This document shows positions 1 to 5,524 of a DNA stretch of 5,940 nt, piece by piece (the stretch's first letter is position 1; the number at the start of each line of letters is the position of its first letter). The translations under genes and the position numbers were made by a program. The DNA comes from CAYJAD01 sp964371505 (GTDB lineage Bacteria > Desulfobacterota > Desulfovibrionia > Desulfovibrionales > Desulfovibrionaceae). The stretch is taken from contig CAYJNG010000130.1 of assembly GCA_964371505.1 (NCBI GenBank), positions 1 to 5,940 on the forward strand, in the 5' to 3' direction. The notes below the pieces were generated by a model. That model searched no databases, was not told the origin of the DNA, and worked only from the letters and a program-made list of their open reading frames with translations.

Positions 1-5
1 ATCTG

Positions 6-33
6 AGCGGCCCCTTACGGCGCCGCTTTTTTC
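6..33 (+). terminator. Probable rho-independent terminator of a plus-strand gene lying left of the window
   Basis: GCGGC (7-11) pairs with GCCGC (22-26). After one C-C mismatch, CC (13-14) pairs with GG (19-20) around a TTAC loop. A6-T27 can extend the base. Six T follow directly on the plus strand (27-32). The T-run is on the plus-strand side only; read leftwards the hairpin is followed by TCAGAT. It therefore best serves a transcript entering from the left and converging on the minus-strand gene that ends at 48. Confidence 0.5.
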
Positions 34-47
34 TATACAATGAGCTG

Positions 48-668
48 TTACTGCACAGTCATGCTCACTATGCTCCACGTATTCTTACCACCAAATTTAT
101 GTGGCTTAGCAAGCGCCACAAAGGTACCGCCTCTTTCACTTTCGTCATCCACATTATACAAGTAACCTTGCATCTGAATAACACCATCTGCTAGGGTTTG
201 CGCCTTTTGCACGCGGGCATAATACACGCTTTCGCCATCGGCGCCATTAAATCTGTACGTGCCGTTTTTCCATGCATAAATATATTGCCCTGCAACATCG
301 GGATCTTTTACGGATTGATGCTTCTTAAGGGTATAATTAAAATATTTCTTCAAGCTCTCTGCAACATATTTATCTGAAATACTTAAATAACGATTATCAT
401 CAGGGTTGGAAACATTTTTAATTCTACTTTTAAAATTATTAATAAAGTTATGCCAAACACCAAAATGTATCATTCTGTAAGGATCATTTTCATTCAAAAC
501 CTCTTTGGCTGTAAACGTGCGCATACCAAGCTCGGTAAAGTTAGATAAAAATGTACTCATTTTTTTAAGTTGTGCGGCAGAAAATTCATTAGAATTTGCC
601 TCGGCTGTTGCTTGTCCGCTAAAAGCTAAAAAAACACCTAACAATAAAGCCATAATACGAAGTTTCAT
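48..668 (-). CDS. Secreted hypothetical protein, 206 aa, Sec signal peptide
   Basis: I cannot assign a function. The N-terminus (residues 1-22) is a textbook Sec signal: basic MKLR, a hydrophobic core at about 5-17, and a likely cleavage after Ala-Thr-Ala (20-22). There is no lipobox cysteine. The mature part (about 184 aa) has no cysteine and no membrane segment. It is rich in Lys, Asn, Phe and Tyr, with a helical-looking first half (about 28-115) and a second half (about 125-206) that looks strand-rich, so a soluble periplasmic or exported protein is expected. The start is fixed by AAGGAG (674-679) five bases before the ATG. The stop is TAA at 48-50. It lies in the same orientation as the hya operon but is separated from it by about 360 bases and a terminator-like hairpin, so it is probably its own transcription unit. 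I have a vague impression of similar proteins in Desulfovibrionaceae but cannot confirm it. Confidence 0.85.
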   Translation of the reverse strand: MKLRIMALLLGVFLAFSGQATAEANSNEFSAAQLKKMSTFLSNFTELGMRTFTAKEVLNENDPYRMIHFGVWHNFINNFKSRIKNVSNPDDNRYLSISDKYVAESLKKYFNYTLKKHQSVKDPDVAGQYIYAWKNGTYRFNGADGESVYYARVQKAQTLADGVIQMQGYLYNVDDESERGGTFVALAKPHKFGGKNTWSIVSMTVQ

Positions 669-711
669 TTTTTCTCCTTAAGTTTTACATTTCATAATGC
701 TACTTGTCACA

Positions 712-729
712 GTGAGTTCGTTAACTCAC
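712..729. repeat. 18-bp palindrome, possible operator of the secreted-protein gene
   Basis: GTGAGTT (712-718) and AACTCAC (723-729) are perfect inverted arms around the spacer CGTT. It sits 44-61 bases upstream of the ATG at 668, between the putative promoter and the ribosome binding site. An overlapping TCACAGTGA (707-715) and a direct repeat TCACAG at 707-712 and 726-731 (19 bases apart, about two helical turns) add to the impression of a protein-binding site. It is not followed by a T-run, so a terminator is unlikely. Confidence 0.4.
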
Positions 730-758
730 AGAAGTGTACCCCCCAAAGCAAACAATAC

Positions 759-775
759 TGCCTATTTTTTAGGCA
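759..775. repeat. Perfect 6-bp inverted repeat with 5-base loop
   Basis: TGCCTA (759-764), TTTTT (765-769) and TAGGCA (770-775) form a short hairpin. On the minus strand it lies between the weak -35-like TGGACA and -10-like TATTGT, so it could be an operator. Alternatively it belongs to the possible insertion-sequence remnant at 735-798. It has no T-run after the stem on either strand. Confidence 0.4.
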
Positions 776-848
776 CTGTCCATTTCATGGGCATCACAAC
801 TTTGTACATGTAAAAACGTACATACGCATATGCTTCAAGCAACTTGCA

Positions 849-921
849 ATGTGGCATAATGTGCACCGCGCACAGTATGTGGCATAGGCGAATTTAGCAA
901 ATTATATGCCATTATGTCACA
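849..921. repeat. Cluster of three TGTGRCATA repeats (two direct, one inverted)
   Basis: ATGTGGCATA occurs at 849-858 and again at 877-886, 28 bases apart start to start. A third copy lies inverted at 910-921 (plus CATTATGTCACA), matching the reverse complement of 850-861 at 11 of 12 positions. A TGTGC-N5-GCACA inverted repeat (860-874) lies between the first two. Such spacing is typical of multiple binding sites for a regulator; what binds is unknown. Confidence 0.4.
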
Positions 922-937
922 AAAGGATACTCTCCAT

Positions 938-978
938 AAAAAAACACGCACAAGGCCTCAGACCTGAGAAACGCATGT
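938..978 (-). terminator. Probable terminator of the hya operon
   Basis: Read on the minus strand, ACATGCG (978-972) pairs with TGCGTGT (950-944) with two G-T wobbles. It encloses a small inner stem, CTCA/TGAG, around GGTC. Six T follow at once (943-938). It begins 53 bases past the hyaD stop codon. The stem is imperfect with an internal loop, so efficiency is uncertain, but the stem-plus-T-run order fits only the minus strand. Confidence 0.5.
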
Positions 979-995
979 AAAGCTCATAAGCCTTT

Positions 996-1024
996 CTAAA
1001 AACTATGCGCAAACACGTTTTTAG
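996..1024 (-). repeat. Hairpin immediately downstream of hyaD
   Basis: CTAAAAAC (996-1003) and GTTTTTAG (1017-1024) are perfect inverted arms. On the minus strand GTG/CAT extends the stem past one bulged A to a TTTGCG loop. It starts seven bases after the hyaD stop codon. It has no following T-run, so it may protect the mRNA 3' end or assist the terminator farther downstream rather than terminate by itself. Confidence 0.45.
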
Positions 1025-1030
1025 GTACAC

Positions 1031-1582
1031 TTAAGATAGCTTTTCGCCTTTAAAGCAATGCGCTGCAATGCTGGGATGATGCAACTGCCTCTCCCCTGTA
1101 AAGGGCACGCTTTCAATACCCCATTGCTGCAAGCATCGCAATGTCAACTGCACCATGAGGGGTATGCCACTTATGATAGCCGTATCTGATAAAGAAGCCC
1201 CCAACTCCAAGGTCACAGGCTGCATACCTACAAGCATAAGCTCCTTAGGTGACGTTCCTCGTAAGGAGGTAAGAGCTAACACCTCAGCAAAGCTACTTTG
1301 ATGCACAGAGTACTTTTGTGCTGTAAGGTAGCGGGGAACTTTTTCAGAATCCTTACATACTACCGTGCCTTGCGGCAAAGAAAAATCCACCGCATCTAGC
1401 AAAAGCAACCTATGGGCTTTTTCTACATATTCTAATAAAGCTAAGCCTTGCGTGCCACCATCTACAATTTCCACATGCGAAGGAAAATCATAATTTTGGT
1501 ATAGAAACTCTGCCACACGCACACCTATGCCTTCATCGGCATAGAGAATATTCCCAAGCCCTAAAATAACAGTATGTTGCAT
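1031..1582 (-). CDS. hyaD: Hydrogenase maturation endopeptidase HyaD, 183 aa
   Basis: This cytoplasmic, nickel-sensing protease of the HyaD/HybD (M52) family removes the C-terminal tail of the hydrogenase large subunit after NiFe-centre assembly. The N-terminal GLGN (8-11) and DEG (16-18) are the family hallmark. The presumed nickel-sensing residues are Glu17, Asp63 (in LLLDAVD) and His94 (in SVHQSSF), at the positions expected from HybD. DGGTQGL (41-47) is also typical. Length is near the family norm of 160-195; the C-terminus (about 155-183) is the least conserved part. The ATG overlaps the hyaC stop codon by one base (TAATG), with a Shine-Dalgarno-like AAGGTGG inside the end of hyaC, so translational coupling is likely. 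The expected substrate is HyaB in the same operon. It is the last gene of the operon here. Confidence 0.95.
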   Translation of the reverse strand: MQHTVILGLGNILYADEGIGVRVAEFLYQNYDFPSHVEIVDGGTQGLALLEYVEKAHRLLLLDAVDFSLPQGTVVCKDSEKVPRYLTAQKYSVHQSSFAEVLALTSLRGTSPKELMLVGMQPVTLELGASLSDTAIISGIPLMVQLTLRCLQQWGIESVPFTGERQLHHPSIAAHCFKGEKLS

Positions 1583-2313
1583 TATTTTTCCACCTTACGA
1601 ACTTTGATTACATTACCATCCCGTATTTGGCGGTAGCCGCTAAACATGGTGGAAACAAGAGTCGTTTTTCCCATAATTTCTTCACGGAATACCATGTAAA
1701 TATGTACAATGACAAAGCCAATCACCAATTTCATACCAAGGCGATGCCAATTATGTAAATCTATGCTATTACCCCCTGTCATATAAGCTATATCCAACAC
1801 ATATTTAAAAGGTTCTAAATACCACACAGGCGCTTCTTCATAGTAAAGAGCAAGCCCTGTAGAGCAAGTGAAGAGTAAAAATACTATGAAAGAAAACATG
1901 CCAAGTTGCGCTAAAGGATTATGCCCCATATGCACAGTGGGCGCCTTATTAAGAAAAAGATACCAACGAATATCGAGCCATAAATCTTGCCACCATTCTT
2001 TTCTCCACACGGGAATAATAAAAAGGTCTCGCGCGTAACAGTTCCCCCAAAAAGCGAAAAAAATACGCCCCACAAGACCAATAGCCAACACATAGCCCGC
2101 TATAAAATGCGCCATACGAGTATAGCCCATATAAAAAAGGTAGGTAGGATCCCCTGTAATGGAATGCCACGGCTTGCCTATAATATAGCCAGTTACGACA
2201 AGAACAGCTATGGCCATGGCCATGGACCAATGCCATAAGCGTACCGGCAGCTCATACACATAATAGCCTTTACAACCTTCAGGAGTGGTAAAAGTCTTTA
2301 CTGTTTTAGACAT
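1582..2313 (-). CDS. hyaC: Ni/Fe-hydrogenase b-type cytochrome subunit HyaC, 243 aa
   Basis: This is the integral-membrane di-heme cytochrome b that anchors the HyaAB dimer and passes its electrons to quinone. Four hydrophobic helices are visible at about 30-46, 66-89, 134-157 and 193-213. Candidate heme ligands are His69 in helix 2 and His187, His190 and His204 around helix 4; His28 before helix 1 is another conserved-looking histidine. The segments PVRLWHW, YLFYMGY, GHNPLAQ and TGGNSIDLH closely follow E. coli HyaC, and length is close (about 235 there). The start is placed at 2313 because AAGGAG (2320-2325) lies six bases before it. An in-frame ATG at 2343 would add ten residues (MILCKKKEKV) but has no ribosome binding site and would place the real one inside the coding region. 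It begins 44 bases after the hyaB stop. Confidence 0.95.
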   Translation of the reverse strand: MSKTVKTFTTPEGCKGYYVYELPVRLWHWSMAMAIAVLVVTGYIIGKPWHSITGDPTYLFYMGYTRMAHFIAGYVLAIGLVGRIFFAFWGNCYARDLFIIPVWRKEWWQDLWLDIRWYLFLNKAPTVHMGHNPLAQLGMFSFIVFLLFTCSTGLALYYEEAPVWYLEPFKYVLDIAYMTGGNSIDLHNWHRLGMKLVIGFVIVHIYMVFREEIMGKTTLVSTMFSGYRQIRDGNVIKVRKVEK

Positions 2314-2319
2314 GACTTT

Positions 2320-2325
2320 CTCCTT
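2320..2325 (-). promoter_or_regulatory. Ribosome binding site deciding the hyaC start
   Basis: On the minus strand AAGGAG lies six bases before the ATG at 2313. It supports that start over the upstream in-frame ATG at 2343, which has no purine-rich site before it. Confidence 0.8.
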
Positions 2326-2357
2326 TTTCTTACACAAAATCATTCATAACTACACAC

Positions 2358-4154
2358 TTATACCACTTGTACCTTAATAATTTCTGAGCCATCCGGCCCT
2401 AAAAGGTGTGTTGCGCACGCAAGGCAAGGGTCAAAACTATGTAAGGTACGTAAAATTTCTAAAGGCTGATCCGGCTTGGCTAAAGGCGTTCCCAAAAGAG
2501 AAGCTTCATACGCGCTCAATGCGCCATCCTCCGCTCTTGGGGCCGCATTCCATGTGGTGGGTACCACACATTGGTAGGACTTAATCCGCGTATTTTCTAT
2601 TTTAAGCCAATGCCCTAAAGCCCCTCGGGGAGCCTCCGTAAAGCCCACGCCTTGCGCCTTGGCAGGCCATGTGGCAGGATCCCATTTTTGCGCATTAACC
2701 ACCGTTGTATCGCCATTTTTGATATTACTGATAAGCTTATCATAAAACATTTGCATAGCACGTGCAGACCATTCCGCTTCATAAGAGCGAGCTATCAATC
2801 GTCCCAAAGTAGAATGCATAGCTGACATGGGCACACGAAATTTTGCACAAAGCTTGTCCATATGCTCCACCACATCGGCATGCTTAAGTGCATAGCCCAC
2901 TAAAACACGCGCCAAAGGCCCCACTTCCATGGTATGCCCTTTCCAGCGTGGCGTTTTAATCCAAGAATATGGCCCTTGCTCATCTAATTGTTCAATGCGT
3001 GTGGCTGTGCCTTTAGCGTCTTTGCCAAGGCGATAATGTGGCTCTGTAATACCTTCAAAGGGATGCAAACTATGAACACCTTCAGGATACGTATACCAAG
3101 AATGCGCCACTGCCTCTTGAATTTCATGGGTTGCGAGCAAATCAACAGCATGCACTTCTTCAAAATTCCCCTGAATAATGGCGCCTCTTGGCACAAGAAG
3201 GCTGGCATTGCTATGGTCATTGGCAATGCTTGGAAAATCACCGTAGCTAAGCACATTAAGCTTTGAAAGTCCGCCACCTAAGGTAAACCACTCAGGATAG
3301 AATAAGCCCAAAGCCTCCGTGTCTGGCATAAGCACTTGCTGTGCAAAGTCCTTACAACGTGTAATTAATTGCTGTACAAGGTTTAATCGCTCCATATTAA
3401 TAACATTATCACCACCTGCACCATCAAGATTAATGGCTGTGGGCACTCCCCCCACAAGCCAATTAGGGTGCGGATTCTTTCCACCAAAAACCGCATGTAC
3501 ACGGATGGCGTCCTTTTGAAAATCAAGAGCTTCTAAGTAGTGTGCCACCACCATGAGATTAGCCTCTGGAGAAAGCTTATACGCAGGATGCCCCCAGTAG
3601 CCATTCTTAAAAATACCAAGCTGACCGGACTTTACAAGGTTCACCAATTTTTCTTTAACAGAAGCAAAGTAACCAGGAGAACTATTGGGCCACGGAGATA
3701 ACGATTGTGCAAGGTTTGACGTAGCTTTAGGATCAGCACTTGCTGCTGAAAGCACATCTACCCAATCAAGGCCGGCAAGTTGATAAAAATGTACCAAGTG
3801 ATCATGATACCACAAACTCAACTGCATAAGATTACGAATGCAATTAGCATTGTCCGGTATAGTTATATCAAGAGAATTTTCCACAGCACGGATGGAAGCT
3901 AAAGCGTGCGTACCTGTACAAACGCCGCAAATTCGCTCTGTAAAAGCCCATGCATCACGAGGATCTCGTCCTTGTAAAATGATTTCAAGACCACGAAACA
4001 TGGTGCCAGAAGATACGGCATTGGTCACCACATTGTCCTCATTAATATTAACCTCACAGCGCAAATGCCCTTCAATACGTGTGATAGGATCAATAACTAT
4101 ACGTTTGCCGGTATTACCGGTAGTAGGCTCTGGTGTCACAGTAGATGGTGCCAT
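2358..4154 (-). CDS. hyaB: [NiFe]-hydrogenase large subunit HyaB, 598 aa precursor
   Basis: This is the catalytic subunit of the uptake hydrogenase (H2 to 2H+ + 2e-), carrying the NiFe(CN)2CO centre. The four active-site cysteines are seen in RICGVC (Cys76, Cys79) and DPCLAC (Cys577, Cys580). RIEGH (26-30) supplies the conserved Glu28, and PRGALGHW supplies Arg510, which matches the catalytic arginine known from E. coli Hyd-1 (Arg509 there). After His583 a 15-residue tail remains (LLGPDG...), the part removed by HyaD. Length and motif spacing match E. coli HyaB (597 aa). It has no signal peptide; export is expected by hitch-hiking on the Tat signal of HyaA. AAGGAG (4160-4165) lies five bases before the ATG. 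It follows hyaA by 32 bases and is intact. Confidence 0.98.
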   Translation of the reverse strand: MAPSTVTPEPTTGNTGKRIVIDPITRIEGHLRCEVNINEDNVVTNAVSSGTMFRGLEIILQGRDPRDAWAFTERICGVCTGTHALASIRAVENSLDITIPDNANCIRNLMQLSLWYHDHLVHFYQLAGLDWVDVLSAASADPKATSNLAQSLSPWPNSSPGYFASVKEKLVNLVKSGQLGIFKNGYWGHPAYKLSPEANLMVVAHYLEALDFQKDAIRVHAVFGGKNPHPNWLVGGVPTAINLDGAGGDNVINMERLNLVQQLITRCKDFAQQVLMPDTEALGLFYPEWFTLGGGLSKLNVLSYGDFPSIANDHSNASLLVPRGAIIQGNFEEVHAVDLLATHEIQEAVAHSWYTYPEGVHSLHPFEGITEPHYRLGKDAKGTATRIEQLDEQGPYSWIKTPRWKGHTMEVGPLARVLVGYALKHADVVEHMDKLCAKFRVPMSAMHSTLGRLIARSYEAEWSARAMQMFYDKLISNIKNGDTTVVNAQKWDPATWPAKAQGVGFTEAPRGALGHWLKIENTRIKSYQCVVPTTWNAAPRAEDGALSAYEASLLGTPLAKPDQPLEILRTLHSFDPCLACATHLLGPDGSEIIKVQVV

Positions 4155-4186
4155 ATATTCTCCTTATTTGACTATGCTACTTTTTG

Positions 4187-5323
4187 TTATGATTTGGACT
4201 GTGATCTTGCTGATTGCGTAGGCTGTGGATTTGGCGGTTCTTCATCAACAGCATCTTTCTTACGCGTAGCCAAATGATATATGGTACTTGCCACTGCGTG
4301 CACACCTACCCCTGCCGCAACACCTGCAACCACGGCGCCGCCCACCGTGTTAGCTGTGGCGTGAATGCCCATTTGTGGTATGGAAGTTATACGATCATAA
4401 ATGCCGCCTCTATCCCAAAACCCTTGCTCAGAACAGCCAATACAACCATGTCCTGATTGGATAGGATAAGAAGTTGCATCGTTCCAGCGTGTGAGGGGAC
4501 ACGCATTATAGGTTGTGGGGCCTTTACAACCCATTTTATACAAACAAAGACCCAATTTAGCATTGGGGTCATCCCAAGATTCCACAAACTGCCCTGCATC
4601 AAAATGAGCCCTACGTACGCATTGATCATGCACGCGCTTACCGTAAAATGCTTCGGGGCGCCCTTGTGCGTCTAAAGCGGGCATTCTATCGAAGGTAAGA
4701 ATATACGATAAAACAGAACTCATAACTTCAGGAATGGGCGGACAACCAGGGATATTTATGACAGGTTTATTATGAATAAGCTCATGTACTGCACGAGCAT
4801 CTGTAGGATTAGGATGCGCATTTTGTATGCACCCCCACGAAGCACAATTACCCCATGCTATAATAGCTTTGGCATGCGCAGCTCCTTCATAGAGTTTTTC
4901 TAAGAAAGGTTTTCCATTATCAATACAAAACATGCCCTCTGCACCTAAGGGGGCGTTACCCTCCACAGCAAGTACATAATTATCTTTATACTCAGCTATG
5001 GTCTGCTCAAAACTTTCTGTGGCTTGCACACCAGATGGAGCCATGATAACATCTTGATAATCTAAAGAAATCATGTTTAAAATAATATCTTGAGCCAAGG
5101 GATGTGACGTACGAATAAAAGATTCCGTGCAGCACGAACAAGAAAGCCCATTAATCCATAATACGGGTAAACGCGGTTTCGTTTGCAAAGCATGAGCAAT
5201 TTCTTCATGCCCTAGAGGGCCAAGCCCCAAAGCTACAGCCGTTAAACCACAATAGCGCAAAAAATCTCTACGGCTTACCCCACGCTTGCGCACGCTTTCA
5301 TAAAATGTCAAAGGCGTTTTCAT
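4187..5323 (-). CDS. hyaA: [NiFe]-hydrogenase small subunit HyaA, 378 aa precursor, six-Cys proximal cluster
   Basis: This is the electron-transfer subunit of the periplasmic membrane-bound hydrogenase. The N-terminus holds a twin-arginine signal, SRRDFLRYCG (17-26), with a likely cleavage after Ala45, giving the same mature numbering as E. coli HyaA. Proximal cluster cysteines are 62, 64, 65, 160, 165 and 194 (mature 17, 19, 20, 115, 120, 149). Cys64 and Cys165 are the two extra cysteines of oxygen-tolerant group 1d enzymes. Distal cluster ligands are His232, Cys235, Cys260 and Cys266. Medial [3Fe-4S] ligands are Cys275, Cys294 and Cys297. A C-terminal anchor helix (about 326-349) is followed by a charged, proline-rich tail. 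The start is supported by AAAGGA (5331-5336) seven bases before the ATG. First gene of the operon; its leader carries phased A-tracts and an extended -10 candidate. Confidence 0.98.
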   Translation of the reverse strand: MKTPLTFYESVRKRGVSRRDFLRYCGLTAVALGLGPLGHEEIAHALQTKPRLPVLWINGLSCSCCTESFIRTSHPLAQDIILNMISLDYQDVIMAPSGVQATESFEQTIAEYKDNYVLAVEGNAPLGAEGMFCIDNGKPFLEKLYEGAAHAKAIIAWGNCASWGCIQNAHPNPTDARAVHELIHNKPVINIPGCPPIPEVMSSVLSYILTFDRMPALDAQGRPEAFYGKRVHDQCVRRAHFDAGQFVESWDDPNAKLGLCLYKMGCKGPTTYNACPLTRWNDATSYPIQSGHGCIGCSEQGFWDRGGIYDRITSIPQMGIHATANTVGGAVVAGVAAGVGVHAVASTIYHLATRKKDAVDEEPPNPQPTQSARSQSKS

Positions 5324-5331
5324 GCTTAAAT

Positions 5332-5348
5332 CCTTTCGCTTTTAAAGG
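5332..5348 (-). promoter_or_regulatory. Small hairpin covering the hyaA Shine-Dalgarno
   Basis: On the minus strand CCTTT (5348-5344) can pair with AAAGG (5336-5332) across a seven-base loop. The 3' arm is the core of the hyaA ribosome binding site. The stem is only five base pairs with two G-C pairs, so it would be weak. It may dampen initiation or be chance. Confidence 0.25.
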
Positions 5349-5358
5349 TTACAGCGGC

Positions 5359-5367
5359 ATTATCACA
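5359..5367 (-). promoter_or_regulatory. Candidate extended -10 promoter element of the hya operon
   Basis: On the minus strand TGTGATAAT (5367-5359) matches the extended -10 form TGnTATAAT with one mismatch in the hexamer. Transcription would start near 5352, about 29 bases before the hyaA ATG. No recognisable -35 lies 16-18 bases upstream, but three phased A-tracts sit there, which could act as an UP-like or curved element. No promoter mapping is possible from sequence alone. Confidence 0.35.
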
Positions 5368-5394
5368 AAAAAATGCAAAAAAAATAGGCAAAAA
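5367..5394. other. Phased A-tracts, probable curved DNA upstream of the hya promoter
   Basis: On the plus strand A-runs occur at 5367-5373 (7), 5377-5384 (8) and 5390-5394 (5). Their centres are about 10.5 and 11.5 bases apart, close to one helical turn, the arrangement known to bend DNA. They lie immediately upstream of the candidate -10 of hyaA. Confidence 0.45.
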
Positions 5395-5524
5395 GGAGGC
5401 AATTAACTATATAATCATGAAGCAAAGGAAACTTTTCTAAGAGATGGTAAGAATAAATTAGAAAAAAATAGGAAATATGTCAAAAAATAAACAAGTAAAA
5501 AACTAAGAAAACTAAAAAAAATTA

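Larger units (their letters stand above)
669..1030. other. Intergenic region between the secreted-protein gene and hyaD
   Basis: This stretch of 362 bases has no convincing gene in any frame; the longest start-to-stop stretches I see are about ten codons. It contains the hya operon terminator (938-978) and an A/T-type hairpin just after hyaD (996-1024). It also contains a set of TGTGGCATA-like repeats (849-921), a TGCCTA/TAGGCA inverted repeat (759-775) and a GTGAGTT/AACTCAC palindrome (712-729). It must also hold the promoter of the gene at 48-668. The best I can offer is TGGACA (777-782, minus) with TATTGT (752-757, minus), but the 19-base spacer is long and I do not rely on it. Confidence 0.6.
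5324..5524. other. AT-rich leader upstream of hyaA
   Basis: There is no gene here in any frame. On the plus strand the stretch is A-rich (many runs of four to eight A). It should hold the hya promoter and 5' leader. Besides the candidate extended -10, a second possible minus-strand -10 is TATAGT (5406-5411), for which I found no good -35. A perfect plus-strand TATAAT at 5410-5415 has no matching -35 and no downstream gene. No CRP/FNR-type or sigma-54-type full site was found. Confidence 0.5.

Noticed and set aside
682..710. GTGACA-17-TAAAAC promoter-like pair before the secreted-protein gene (minus strand)
   Set aside because: Transcription would begin near 675, inside the Shine-Dalgarno at 674-679, leaving no usable leader.
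901..906. Perfect TATAAT on the minus strand
   Set aside because: No -35 at 16-18 bases; it would also leave a leader of over 200 bases before the gene at 668. Possible but unsupported.
1911..2238. Several small frames inside hyaC
   Set aside because: Out-of-frame products of a membrane-protein gene; their hydrophobic look is inherited from the real frame.
2314..2343. Upstream ATG adding ten residues to HyaC
   Set aside because: No ribosome binding site before 2343, while a strong AAGGAG lies six bases before the ATG at 2313. The shorter protein also aligns better with the known HyaC N-terminus.
2984..3277. Overlapping reading frames on both strands inside hyaB
   Set aside because: They lie wholly within a well-conserved hydrogenase gene in other frames and show no family features.
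3838..4221. 127-codon plus-strand reading frame across the hyaB start
   Set aside because: It is antisense to the conserved N-terminus of HyaB and the hyaA-hyaB junction, has no ribosome binding site and gives an unconvincing protein. It is a shadow of the real gene.
4387..4675. Reading frames on both strands inside hyaA
   Set aside because: Shadows of the intact hyaA gene; no start signals of their own.
5373..5389. Sigma-54 -24/-12 element before hyaA
   Set aside because: TTGCA is present, but the -24 GG part is missing.
5410..5415. Perfect TATAAT on the plus strand, followed by an ATG with seven codons
   Set aside because: No -35, no gene downstream, and the tiny frame has its purine-rich site too far (17 bases) from the ATG.
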